Shown here in pieces: positions 44,492 through 53,128 of a stretch of DNA of 64,000 bases; within the stretch, counting starts at the first letter, position 1, and each line of letters starts with the position of its first letter. A program made the position numbers and the translations under genes. Location of the stretch: positions 62,001 to 126,000 of the forward strand of contig CAWKGV010000012.1 in the NCBI GenBank assembly GCA_963849305.1, given 5' to 3'. The notes under the pieces were generated by a model. It did no database searches. It was not told where the DNA came from and saw only the letters and a program-made list of their open reading frames with translations. The stretch comes from CAWKGV01 sp963849305. GTDB lineage: Bacteria; Pseudomonadota; Alphaproteobacteria; Acetobacterales; Acetobacteraceae.

Positions 44492-44788
44492 ATGAGAACA
44501 TGGGTGACGACGGCAGCCGCCGGCGTGCTGGCCCTGAGCCTCCTGGCGCCCGCGCTCGCGATGGCTCAGTCGCAATCCCAGCAGGGGCCCCAGCCCCAGC
44601 AGGGCGGCGGCTGGTTCAACGGGCTTGGGCAGCTATGGAGCGGCACCACCCGCTCGGCCGGGGCGCCGCCCGGGGCGGTGCCGGGCACGGAGCTTGGTCA
44701 GCACGCTCACCAGCAGGGGCTCGCGGACCAGCCCCGCGAGTCCCCGAGCGCAACGCCAGGTCGGCAGAGGACGGGGCCGAACGGGTAA
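44492..44788 (+). CDS. Small secreted protein
   Basis: ATG 44492 is preceded by AAGGAGGTG, a near-perfect ribosome site. The 98-residue product has a Sec signal (TTAAAGVLALSLLAPALAMAQ, cleavage after AMA) and a mature part rich in Gln, Gly and Pro (QSQSQQGPQPQQGGGWFNGLGQLWSGTTRSAG). The tail after about residue 60 becomes less protein-like, and a frame change there is possible. No family recognised. It is convergent with the KorB gene, 12 bases away. Confidence 0.55.
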   Translation: MRTWVTTAAAGVLALSLLAPALAMAQSQSQQGPQPQQGGGWFNGLGQLWSGTTRSAGAPPGAVPGTELGQHAHQQGLADQPRESPSATPGRQRTGPNG

Positions 44789-44800
44789 CACCCCCCGTTG

Positions 44801-45856
44801 TCATCTCAACCGCGCGTTCAACTGCTCCAGCGCCGTAGGGCCGGGGACCAGCTCGGCCTCGCCCAGCTGGTTGAACGGCGTCTCCACCGTATTCAGGTGT
44901 CGGTGCAAGTCCTCCGGATCGGGATCGACGTAGAGCAGGCCGGTCACGATCTCGCCGGCCGCCTGGCGATGGTGCAGCCAGGAGATCGCGGCCACGCGAT
45001 CATGCACGTCGTAGTCGTTAGCGAGCTTGCGTAACTTGAGCAACGACCCATCGTGCTGGCGCACCACTTCCACCGTTCCCGGCTCGTACTCCACCGTGAT
45101 CTCGTCCCGCCCGGTGATCACGTCGAGGAAGTTCACCGCCTCGTTGTGCTCGCGGACATAGTCGAAGCTCTTGTGCGAGCCCGGGTGGTTGTTGAACGCG
45201 ACACAGGGCGAGATGCAGTCGATGAACGCCGCGCCTTCGTGGCTCAGCGCCGCCTCGATCAGCGGCACCAGCTGCGTCTTATCGCCCGAGAAGCTGCGCG
45301 CGACGAAGGTGGCGCCAAGCTGCATCGCCATCCCGACCAGGTCGATCGCCGAATCGGTGTTGACCACGCCGCGCTTGGACGTAGCACCCCGGTCCGAGGT
45401 GGCCGAGAACTGCCCCTTGGTCAGACCGTATACGCCGTTGTTCTCGACGATATAAACCATGTTGACGCCGCGGCGCATGGCGTGGGCGAACTGGCCGAGG
45501 CCGATCGAAGCCGAATCCCCGTCGCCCGAGACGCCGAGATAGATCAGGTCGCGGTTGGCGAGATTGGCCCCGGTGAGCACCGAGGGCATCCGCCCATGCA
45601 CCGAGTTGAACCCGTGCGAGGCGCCGAGGAAATAGGTGGGCGTCTTCGACGAGCAGCCGATCCCGGACAGCTTGGCGATGCGGTGCGGCGGCAGCGCGAG
45701 ATTGTAACAGGCGCGCACGATCGCCGCACTGATCGAATCGTGCCCGCAACCGGCACAAAGCGTGGAGATCGCGCCCTCATAGTCGCGCCGCGTGAAGCCG
45801 AGCGCGTTGGCCGCCAGTTCCGGATGGTGCAGCTTGGGCTTGGGCAGGAACGTCAT
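44801..45856 (-). CDS. korB: 2-oxoacid:acceptor oxidoreductase subunit beta
   Basis: The 351-residue protein is the TPP-binding beta subunit. It has TLCAGCGHDSISAAIV (Fe-S/TPP region with CxxC), LSGIGCSSKTPTYFLG and the TPP-magnesium motif YLGVSGDGDSASIGLGQFAHAMRRGVNMVYIVENNGVYGLTKGQ. SHKSFDYVREHN near the C-terminus is also typical of KorB. With the alpha subunit it oxidises 2-oxoglutarate (or another 2-oxoacid) to its CoA thioester and passes electrons to ferredoxin or, here, probably to the FAD/Fe-S subunit encoded upstream. ATGA overlap with the alpha gene implies coupled translation. Confidence 0.92.
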   Translation of the reverse strand: MTFLPKPKLHHPELAANALGFTRRDYEGAISTLCAGCGHDSISAAIVRACYNLALPPHRIAKLSGIGCSSKTPTYFLGASHGFNSVHGRMPSVLTGANLANRDLIYLGVSGDGDSASIGLGQFAHAMRRGVNMVYIVENNGVYGLTKGQFSATSDRGATSKRGVVNTDSAIDLVGMAMQLGATFVARSFSGDKTQLVPLIEAALSHEGAAFIDCISPCVAFNNHPGSHKSFDYVREHNEAVNFLDVITGRDEITVEYEPGTVEVVRQHDGSLLKLRKLANDYDVHDRVAAISWLHHRQAAGEIVTGLLYVDPDPEDLHRHLNTVETPFNQLGEAELVPGPTALEQLNARLR

Positions 45857-47700
45857 GGCACGGCCTCCTTGGCCGTATCGGCGATCGCACCGGCGATCGC
45901 GCCCGCGATGAAGCGCGCCGTGATCGGCGAACCGTCGTAGTGCAGGATGCGCACCAGCTTGGCGGGATCGGCGTTCAGCTCGTTGACCAGCAGCGCGCGG
46001 AGCTGGGCGTCGCGGTTCTGCTCGACCACGAACACACGCTCATGCGCGTCGATGAAGGCATGTACATCGTCGTGGAACGGGAAGCCGCGCACGCGCAGCA
46101 TGTCGAGCGCGATGCCTCGCTCGGCCAACAGGTCGTCAGCTTCCTGCATCGCCGGGCTGGTGGAGCCGTAATAGATCACACCGAGCCGCGTCGCCTCCCT
46201 CGCCGGCCGCAACACCGGCCGGGGGACCAGGGTCTTTGCGGTCTCGAACTTGCGCAGCAGTCGCTGCATGTTCTCCGCGTAGGCCGGACCTTCCTCGGTA
46301 TAGCGCGCATAGGCGTTCTTCGAGGTGCCACGGGTGAAGAACGCCCCGCGCGTCGGATGTGCGCCCGGATAGGTGCGGTACGGGATGCCATCGCCATCCA
46401 CGTCCAGGTAGCGGCCGAAATCCTTGCCGCCTTCCAGCTCGGCGGCGGTCATCACCTTGCCGCGGTCGAGCCGGCGGCTGCCGTCCCAGACGAAAGGCCT
46501 GGTCAGCCGCTCGTTCATGCCGATGTCGAGATCGAGCATGACAAAGATCGGCGTTTGCAGCCGGTCAGCCAGATCGAAGGCAAGCGCGCCGAACTCGAAG
46601 CATTCATGCGGGTCTTCGGGGAACATCAGCATATGCTTGGTGTCGCCGTGCGAGGCGTAGGCGCAGGCGAGGATGTCGCATTGCTGCGTGCGCGTGGGCA
46701 TCCCGGTCGATGGGCCGGCGCGTTGCACGTCGAAGATCACCGCCGGGATCTCGGCGAAATAAGCGAGGCCGATGAATTCCTGCATCAAGGAGATGCCCGG
46801 CCCAGAGGTCGCGGTGAACGCGCGCGCGCCGTTCCAGGCGGCGCCGATCACCATGCCGATCGAGGCCAGCTCGTCCTCCGCCTGGACGATGGCGAAGCGG
46901 TGCTTGCCGGTTGCCTTGTCGATTCGATAGCGATGGCAATAACCGGTGAACGCCTCGGCGAGCGAGGACGAAGGCGTGATCGGGTACCACGCGCAGACCG
47001 TCGCGCCGCCATACACCGCGCCGAGCGCGGCGGCGCTGTTGCCGTCGATGCTGATGCGCTCGCCCACCGCGTCCGCTCGGCGCACCGAGAGGCCGATCGG
47101 GCAATCCAGGTGCTCCAGCGCGTAGTCGCGGCCGATATGCAGCGCGTGGATGTTGGGCTGGATCAGCTTGTCCTTGCCGCGGAACTGCTCGGCGAGCAGC
47201 GTTTCGAGCACGTCCGCCTCGATGCCGAGCAGCGCTGATAACGCGCCGACATAGATGATGTTCTTGAATAGCTGGCGTTGGCGCGGGTCCGTGTATTCCT
47301 GATTGCACAGCGCCGTCAGCGGCATCCCGATCACGACGATGTCGGGCCGGAACTTGGATTGCGGCAGCGGTTTGGTCGAATCGTAGAACAGGTAGCCGCC
47401 GGGCTCGATCGAGGCGACGTCCTTGTCCCAGGTCTGCGGGTTCATCGCCACCATGAGATCGACGCCGCCGCGCGCCCCCAGATGGCCCGCCTCCGAGACC
47501 CGTACTTCGTACCAGGTGGGCAGGCCCTGGATGTTGGAGGGGAAGATGTTGCGCGGCGCGACCGGCACGCCCATGCGCATGATCGACTTGGCGAACAGCG
47601 TGTTGGCCGACGCCGAGCCGGAACCGTTGACATTGGCGAACCTGACGACGAAGTCGTTGATCCGCTGAAGGCCGTCAACACGTGTCAGTGCTTGCAGCAT
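45853..47700 (-). CDS. korA: 2-oxoacid:acceptor oxidoreductase subunit alpha (gamma-alpha fusion)
   Basis: ATG 47700 is chosen because sequence before it is out of family. The 615-residue protein joins a gamma domain (about 1-185: FVVRFANVNGSGSASANTLFAKSIMRMG) and an alpha domain (about 205-600: GNSAAALGAVYGGATVCAWYPITPSSSLAEAF, EDELASIGMVIGAAWNGARAFTATSGPGISLM). YPITPSS and SGPGISLM bind CoA/TPP in this family. The start lies within the last codons of the upstream FAD/Fe-S gene (16-base overlap), so all three are one operon. 2-oxoglutarate is the commonest substrate of this form. Confidence 0.92.
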   Translation of the reverse strand: MLQALTRVDGLQRINDFVVRFANVNGSGSASANTLFAKSIMRMGVPVAPRNIFPSNIQGLPTWYEVRVSEAGHLGARGGVDLMVAMNPQTWDKDVASIEPGGYLFYDSTKPLPQSKFRPDIVVIGMPLTALCNQEYTDPRQRQLFKNIIYVGALSALLGIEADVLETLLAEQFRGKDKLIQPNIHALHIGRDYALEHLDCPIGLSVRRADAVGERISIDGNSAAALGAVYGGATVCAWYPITPSSSLAEAFTGYCHRYRIDKATGKHRFAIVQAEDELASIGMVIGAAWNGARAFTATSGPGISLMQEFIGLAYFAEIPAVIFDVQRAGPSTGMPTRTQQCDILACAYASHGDTKHMLMFPEDPHECFEFGALAFDLADRLQTPIFVMLDLDIGMNERLTRPFVWDGSRRLDRGKVMTAAELEGGKDFGRYLDVDGDGIPYRTYPGAHPTRGAFFTRGTSKNAYARYTEEGPAYAENMQRLLRKFETAKTLVPRPVLRPAREATRLGVIYYGSTSPAMQEADDLLAERGIALDMLRVRGFPFHDDVHAFIDAHERVFVVEQNRDAQLRALLVNELNADPAKLVRILHYDGSPITARFIAGAIAGAIADTAKEAVP

Positions 47701-49487
47701 ACATGCTCCGCTTGGGCCACATCGATCAGGAACCGCTGCATGTCCCAGGCACCGGTCGGGCAGCGTTCGGCGCATAGGCCGCAATGCAGGCAGACGTCCT
47801 CGTCCTTGGCCATCACCCGCCCGGTCTTCAACGCGCCGGAGACATACAGCGCCTGCGTCGTGTTGAGCGCAGGGGCGTTGAGCCGGGTGCGCAGCTCCGC
47901 CTCCTCGCCGTTGCCGGTGAAGCTGATGCAATCGACCGGGCAGATATCCACGCAAGCGTCGCACTCGATGCAGAGCGCGTCACTGAACACCGTCTGCACG
48001 TCGCAATTGAGGCAGCGTTCGGCTTCCTTGAACGCCAGCCGGTCATCGTAGCCGAGTTCCACCTCCGCCTTGATGTCGCTGAGCGCGATCGCCTTGTCCT
48101 TGTGCGGCACGGCGTAGCGGAGATCGAGCGAGATATCGTTGTCGTAGCTCCACTCGTGGATGCCCATTTTTTGGCTGACGAGTGTGACCATCGGCGGCGG
48201 GCGGTCGCGCACGTCCTCGCACAGGCAGAGCTTGTGGATGGAGATGGCGGCCTGATGGCCGTGCGCCACCGCCCAGATGATGTTCTTGGGGCCGAACGCC
48301 GAATCGCCGCCGAAGAACACCTTCGGGTGAGTGGACTGCATCGTGACCTCGTCCACCGCTGGCATCCCCCGGTCATCGAACGCGAGGCCGATGTCGCGCT
48401 CGATCCAGGGAAAGGCGTTTTCCTGGCCGACCGCCACCAGCACGTCGTCGCATTCATAGTGCTGGTCGGGCTCACCGGTCGGGACCAGCCTCCGCCGGCC
48501 ATTGACGTCACGCTCGGCCTTCACCTTTTCGAACAGCACTCCGGTTAGTCGCCCGCCCGCATGGGTGAACTCCTTCGGCACGAGATAGTTCAGGATCGGG
48601 ATGTCTTCCCGGATCGCGTCCTGCTTTTCCCAGGGCGAGGCCTTCATCTCCTCGAAGCCGGACCGGACGATCACTTTCACGTCCTCCCCGCCCAGGCGGC
48701 GGGCGGTGCGGCAGCAATCCATCGCGGTGTTGCCGCCGCCGAGCACGATCACGCGCTTGCCGACGGCGCTGATATGCCCGAACGAGACCGAGGAGAGCCA
48801 GTCGATGCCGATATGGATGTTGGCCGCGCCTTCCTGCCGGCCGGGGAGCGGCAGGTCGCGCCCACGCGGGGCGCCGCAGCCGACGAACACCGCGTCATAG
48901 CTCTCGACCAGCAGGGATTTGAGGCTGTCCACCCGTTCGCCGAGCCGCATTTCCAGGCCGAGATCGGCGATGTAGCCGACTTCTTCGTCGATCACCTCCT
49001 CGGGCAGCCGAAAGCGCGGGATTTGGCTGCGGATCATGCCGCCGCCGCGCCGGTCGGCGTCAAACATGACGCAATGGTAGCCGAGCGGGGCGAGGTCGCG
49101 GGCGACGGTAAGCGAGGCGGGGCCGGCGCCGACCAGGGCGATGCGCTTGCCGTTCGGCTGCTCGGCCGGGCGCGGCAGGCGGGCGTGGATGTCGCCTTTG
49201 TAATCGGCGGCGACTCGCTTGAGCCTGCAGATCGCCACCGGCTCCTCCTCCACCCGTCCGCGCCGGCAGGCCGGCTCGCAGGGCCGGTCGCAGGTGCGGC
49301 CGAGGATGCCGGGAAAAACGTTCGACCACCAGTTAATCATGTAGGCGTCGGCGTACCGCTGCGCCGCAATAAGACGGATGTATTCCGGGACTGGCGTATG
49401 TGCCGGGCACGCCCACTGGCAATCAACCACCTTGTGGAAATACTCGGGGTTACGAATGTCGGTCGGCTGCAACCTGAACTCTCCCAT
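47685..49487 (-). CDS. FAD/NAD(P)H Fe-S subunit of the oxoacid oxidoreductase (GltD-like, KorC-type)
   Basis: The 600-residue protein has an N-terminal Fe-S region (VVDCQWACPAHTPVPEY, GRTCDRPCEPACRRG), then a GltD-like part: IALVGAGPASLTVARDLA for FAD and VIVLGGGNTAMDCCRTARRLG for NAD(P)H. The C-terminus has two 4Fe-4S ferredoxin motifs (CIECDACVDICPVDC and CLHCGLCAERCPTG). This fits the flavin subunit of three-part 2-oxoglutarate:NADP oxidoreductases described in Azoarcus/Thauera, which link oxoacid oxidation to NADP or ferredoxin. Transcribed first in the operon. Direction of electron flow is not shown by the sequence. Confidence 0.85.
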   Translation of the reverse strand: MGEFRLQPTDIRNPEYFHKVVDCQWACPAHTPVPEYIRLIAAQRYADAYMINWWSNVFPGILGRTCDRPCEPACRRGRVEEEPVAICRLKRVAADYKGDIHARLPRPAEQPNGKRIALVGAGPASLTVARDLAPLGYHCVMFDADRRGGGMIRSQIPRFRLPEEVIDEEVGYIADLGLEMRLGERVDSLKSLLVESYDAVFVGCGAPRGRDLPLPGRQEGAANIHIGIDWLSSVSFGHISAVGKRVIVLGGGNTAMDCCRTARRLGGEDVKVIVRSGFEEMKASPWEKQDAIREDIPILNYLVPKEFTHAGGRLTGVLFEKVKAERDVNGRRRLVPTGEPDQHYECDDVLVAVGQENAFPWIERDIGLAFDDRGMPAVDEVTMQSTHPKVFFGGDSAFGPKNIIWAVAHGHQAAISIHKLCLCEDVRDRPPPMVTLVSQKMGIHEWSYDNDISLDLRYAVPHKDKAIALSDIKAEVELGYDDRLAFKEAERCLNCDVQTVFSDALCIECDACVDICPVDCISFTGNGEEAELRTRLNAPALNTTQALYVSGALKTGRVMAKDEDVCLHCGLCAERCPTGAWDMQRFLIDVAQAEHVCCKH

Positions 49488-49651
49488 CGAAGCGGGGCCG
49501 CTCTTCTGCTGCCGCGGCCGCGCGCCGTCAATGCTCTCTATCTGTTACCGCATCTTAAAAAGGAAACACCCTGGCAGCAAATGCGAGCCGGACATGGCGG
49601 GGCGGCGCTACGGGGGCCGATTCTGTTTGGGGTCCGCATGGTTGGCGTAGG

Positions 49652-50026
49652 TCATTGGCGGGTCACATGGGCGGCGACGGAGAGCCGGTCGGCCGCTGCC
49701 GACAGGCGTTTGTCATATGTCCAGAGACGGGCGTTTGCCGTCAGGCGGACGGCAGCCAGCAGGTGGGCATCGACGTAGCCGATCCCGAGCCCGAATAGGG
49801 TTTCGCGGTCGATAAAATGCATGACCTCGTCATCATGGGCGACGGTTGCCCGAGGCAGGCCGAACAGGGCGCTTAGTATGGCATGGCGCTGGCGCAGGCT
49901 GCCCAAGGCCAGCTCCCCGATGACGAAGGGATGCGTCATTGCCAGGCCTTGGTCGAGCAATCCTGCCAGGGTTTCGTCGCCGTTGCGTAGGTGTTCGATC
50001 CAGACCGACGTATCGACCAGGATCAC
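49652..50026 (-). CDS. vapC: VapC-family PIN-domain toxin
   Basis: The 124-residue protein has the PIN nuclease acidic set: MILVDTSVWIEHL (Asp5), VIGELALGSL (Glu about 38), IGYVDAHLLAA (Asp about 85) and WTYDKRL (Asp about 104). VapC toxins cleave specific tRNAs or rRNA. Its ATG overlaps the stop of the antitoxin gene upstream by four bases, so the pair makes a normal vapBC unit with antitoxin first. A worn VapC remnant lies at 57332. Confidence 0.92.
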   Translation of the reverse strand: MILVDTSVWIEHLRNGDETLAGLLDQGLAMTHPFVIGELALGSLRQRHAILSALFGLPRATVAHDDEVMHFIDRETLFGLGIGYVDAHLLAAVRLTANARLWTYDKRLSAAADRLSVAAHVTRQ

Positions 50027-50220
50027 GCGGCCCCCGATCGCCGCCGTGGCACCTCCTCGATCGCGGGTTCGCTGCCCCCCAGACGAGCGAGACGCCGCGC
50101 GCTTTCACGCTCGATCAGGGCTTTGAGCGCTTCACGCACCAAAGCCGATTTTTCCTCCAGGCCGGTGAAGGTTTGCGCCTTGGCTATCAAGTCATCGTCG
50201 AGCGCGATAGTGGTCCGCAT
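50023..50220 (-). CDS. vapB: VapB-family antitoxin
   Basis: ATG 50220 gives a 65-residue protein, MRTTIALDDDLIAKAQTF... The N-terminal beta strand then two helices (KSALVREALKALIERESARRL) form a ribbon-helix-helix DNA-binding fold of the Arc/VapB type, and the C-terminal Arg/Pro-rich tail (GGSEPAIEEVPRRRSG) would wrap the toxin. It normally represses its own operon. The frame is open further upstream but that part is not antitoxin-like and the start chosen matches family length. Confidence 0.88.
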   Translation of the reverse strand: MRTTIALDDDLIAKAQTFTGLEEKSALVREALKALIERESARRLARLGGSEPAIEEVPRRRSGAA

Positions 50221-50436
50221 GGGCTGACTCCCCCCTTGGTAGAGGCACAATATTTGGCACCGTTTGATGTCACATTCAATGCCGATCGAGCCGAAGGAGA
50301 TGGCGTCAGCCGCGCCGTTACCAACAGAAGCCGAAATCCCCGGCATCTGCCCCGAACGGACCACCTTAAGACGACGCGAAGGGGCCTAGTAGCGTGGAAA
50401 AGCGGAAGTTTGAATATCGCTGGTCCCGCCAGATAG

Positions 50437-51525
50437 TCACGACCTGAGGGGAGCTAGAGACCCACCGACTTCTACATGATCATACCCGTAACGCTCTAGA
50501 AGTAGATGGACCGCCTTCAGATTGAGTTTCGGATAGAGCGATGGCCCTTGAATTATCTCAAGCAGGGGCAATCGAGGCAGTTGCACACCATCTGAGAACG
50601 AGAGTTCAGCATACGGGATGAGTAGGCCGGCCGATGGCCGAAACTTCATTGAGGCGAGCAGTTCATCCCTCATAAAGGGAATGATAAGGCGCCATTCTGC
50701 TTCTTCTTTGAATGCAGAGTGTTTGAAAGCGAAGCTGTATTCGCTGAGGAAGGAGGAGATAAACGCTGAAAAGGCAGGCAGCGTCCGATCTTCATCTAAA
50801 TCAGCAATCGATCGACCTGCTGCGATTTTTAGAAATAATGCCGCGACTCGGCTGACAGTGTCCCGTATCAGGGATTTTTGTTCTTCAGGATCGTATATAA
50901 CCTTACGGAGAAGCCGGTCTTGGCTTGGGAACCGGAACGCATCAAAGCCAATCGAGTAACCCTTTCCGCCGTCACCGTATGCGCGCCATTGGCTTAGCAG
51001 ATCTCCATCGCCGCAGAAGCAGGCCGCCAAGTACCCGGCCGCCGCATCCGTAGGATGTGTCGGATGTTCGGCTCGGCGGAGAAGTTCCCGGAGCGGCTCC
51101 GATGCCTCAAGTGCTGCCCTTGCCAGTTCGTCAGAGATGAGGCTAGTAGCGTAACTCAGCTCAGAAGTGTCATTCATGTAGGCCAAGTCAGAAACCCATA
51201 TAGATCCTCCTGAAATCATCCCCTGTAGCCCAGATAGGGATGTGTAATGATATAGGACTCGAGGCTGATTGCATTGCGTCCCAGAGAAGCTGGCGACCAG
51301 TTCCTCATTCAATTTGCTTAACGCTTTGGCTTCTGGGATATCGCGGTACGTCTGATCGATGCGATAATATCCCTTTGATGGGGACTTGTCCCGAAGTTGG
51401 TCGTAATATCGGCACAGTCTCGCGATATCTATATTTCCGGGTAAGGTGGACGTCAACACCACAACCCGGACAAATAATAGCCGCATTGAGAAATGGCAGA
51501 GCCCCTTCACATCGCGCCGCAACAA
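50437..51525 (-). CDS. DUF2971-family protein
   Basis: The 362-residue protein contains the DUF2971 order: RVLYHYTSLSGLQGMISGGSIWVSDLAYMNDTSEL (residues about 95-130), YLAACFCGDGDLLSQWRAYGDGGKGYSIGFDA (about 165-197), and SAFKEEAEWRLIIPF (about 268-282). Members are frequent in defence islands but biochemistry is unknown to me. Codon and base composition are clearly less GC-rich than neighbours, a mark of transfer. The first 30 residues are doubtful: they overlap, in another frame, a zinc-ribbon coding stretch that could be the true N-terminus joined by a frameshift near 51455. It lies next to vapBC. Confidence 0.75.
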   Translation of the reverse strand: MLRRDVKGLCHFSMRLLFVRVVVLTSTLPGNIDIARLCRYYDQLRDKSPSKGYYRIDQTYRDIPEAKALSKLNEELVASFSGTQCNQPRVLYHYTSLSGLQGMISGGSIWVSDLAYMNDTSELSYATSLISDELARAALEASEPLRELLRRAEHPTHPTDAAAGYLAACFCGDGDLLSQWRAYGDGGKGYSIGFDAFRFPSQDRLLRKVIYDPEEQKSLIRDTVSRVAALFLKIAAGRSIADLDEDRTLPAFSAFISSFLSEYSFAFKHSAFKEEAEWRLIIPFMRDELLASMKFRPSAGLLIPYAELSFSDGVQLPRLPLLEIIQGPSLYPKLNLKAVHLLLERYGYDHVEVGGSLAPLRS

Positions 51526-51664
51526 CGTAGTTGCAGCGACTGCAAGCGTAATCGATCGGGCCGCCGGGGCCAGTTATCGGGGTCACCACATCGGGGGTAG
51601 TTTTGATTCGACCATATGTGTTGCCGATGCTTCGAGATAAGGCAGAAAGGCGGATTGTGGTCAC
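51305..51664 (-). CDS. Zinc-ribbon ORF, possibly the displaced N-terminus of the DUF2971 gene
   Basis: From GTG 51664 a 119-residue frame encodes SALSRSIGNTYGRIKTTPDV, then IDYACSRCNYVVAARCEGALPFLNAAIICPGCGVDVHL, where CSRC and CPGC form a zinc ribbon. After that point the sequence (KYRYRETVPILRPTS) no longer looks like protein, while the overlapping DUF2971 frame becomes good (GNIDIARLCRYYDQLRDKS). One interpretation is a single zinc-ribbon-DUF2971 gene with a frame break near 51455. The other is two overlapping genes. Low GC as in the DUF2971 gene. Confidence 0.4.
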   Translation of the reverse strand: MTTIRLSALSRSIGNTYGRIKTTPDVVTPITGPGGPIDYACSRCNYVVAARCEGALPFLNAAIICPGCGVDVHLTRKYRYRETVPILRPTSGQVPIKGILSHRSDVPRYPRSQSVKQIE

Positions 51665-51788
51665 AACAATAACCTAACACGTCATTCGTGCGGAGCAGTT
51701 CAGCATTTATTATAGGTACGATCCAAGCCACAAAGGATCATTATGCCGGCACAAAGCCAGGCATAATGATCAGCGTTGCCCCCGCTCC

Positions 51789-52962
51789 TTATCTCTCCAC
51801 GCACATAGCCACCCCCATCCCGCCCCCGATGCACAGCGTCGCCAGCCCGCGCTTCGCGTCGCGCTTCTGCATCTCGTGCAGTAGCGTGACCAGTATCCGG
51901 CACCCCGAGGCGCCGATCGGGTGGCCGATGGCGATGGCGCCGCCGTTCACGTTCACCTTCGACGTGTCCCAGCCCAAGATCCTTGTTCACCGCCACCGCC
52001 TGCGCCGCGAACGCCTCGTTGGCTTCCACCAGGTCAAGGTCGTCGGGCTTCCATCCCGCGCGGCCGAGCGCCTTGCGGGTGGAAGGGATCGGCCCCGTGC
52101 CCATCACCGCCGGATCAACCCCCGCCGTCGCGAACGCGGCGATCCGGGCCAGCGGCGTCAGCCCGCGCTTGGCGGCCTCGCTCGCGGTCATCACCACTAC
52201 CGCCGCACCGCCGTCGTTGATCCCCGAGGCGTTGCCGGCCGTCACCGTGCCGTCCTTCGAGAAGGCCGGGCGCAGCTTGGCCATGCTCTCGATGCTCGAA
52301 ATCGTGGCGGATATACTCGTCGTCGGAAACCACCGTGTCGCCCTTGCGGCCCTTCACCGTCACCGGCGCGATCTCGTCCTTGAAGCGGCCGGATTTCTGC
52401 GCCGCCGAGGCCTTCTGCTGCGAGGCCAGCGCGAACCGGTCCTGCTCCTCGCGCGTGATCTGGTAGGCGCGGGCCACGTTCTCCGCGGTGCTGCCCATGT
52501 GATAGCCGTGGAACGCATCCCAGAGCCCGTCCTTGAGCATGGTGTCGATGAACTCGACCCCGCCCATCTTCGTCCCCGCCCGCAAATAGGCCGAGTGCTG
52601 CGACTGGCTCATGCTCTCCATGCCGCCGGCCGCCACCACCGCGCTCTCGCCGGTGCGGATCTGCTGGGCGGCGAGCGCGACCGCGCGCAGCCCGGAGCCG
52701 CAGACCTGGTTGATGCCGAACGCGGTCTTCGCGTCCGGCAGCCGGCGGCGCGCGCCGCCTGCCGGGCGGGGTTCTGGCCCTCGCCGGCCGCGAGCACCTG
52801 GCCCAGGATCACCTCGTCCACCTCGCCCGGATCGACCTTGGCGCGCTCCATCGCCGCCTGCAGCGCGGCGGTGCCGAGGACATGCGCCGGAACGGTGCCG
52901 AGCGCGCCGTTGAAGCTGCCCACCGGGGTGCGCGCGGCGGAGACGATCACGATGTCTTCCAT
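51789..52962 (-). pseudogene. Acetyl-CoA acetyltransferase (thiolase), three frame breaks
   Basis: From ATG 52962 the sequence MEDIVIVSAARTPVGSFNG is a typical acetoacetyl-CoA thiolase start. The family then continues through three frame changes near 52745, 52295 and 51980 with correct order on each side. The pieces are INQVCGSGLRAVALAAQ (active Cys), AGGMESMSQ, GNASGINDGGAAVVVM, VEANEAFAAQA, then VNVNGGAIAIGHPIGASGCRIL (active His) and LCIGGGMGVAM (second Cys). The last piece ends at 51789. All three catalytic residues are kept and no other substitution looks damaging. Length is about 390 residues, as expected. Thiolases of this type make acetoacetyl-CoA for PHB or ketone metabolism. Dense indels with intact residues suggest a sequence-quality issue. 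Confidence 0.82.
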
Positions 52963-53128
52963 TTGAATGGCTCTCCTTGCAAGGACGTGGCTGGCGCCAC
53001 CTCATACGCCCTGAGCCGGGGACGCGAAAGCGCGCCCCATTTGGCCCCCATTCTCCGCATGTTGGCGCCCGTCCCCTCGTCACCGGATTTCCTTCGGGCT
53101 AAGCTCTGGAGAGTTCCAAATCGGGGAG

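Noticed and set aside
45853..47964. A 703-residue alpha subunit starting at 47964
   Set aside because: The first 88 residues are a shadow of the Fe-S C-terminus of the upstream gene in another frame; family sequence begins at ATG 47700.
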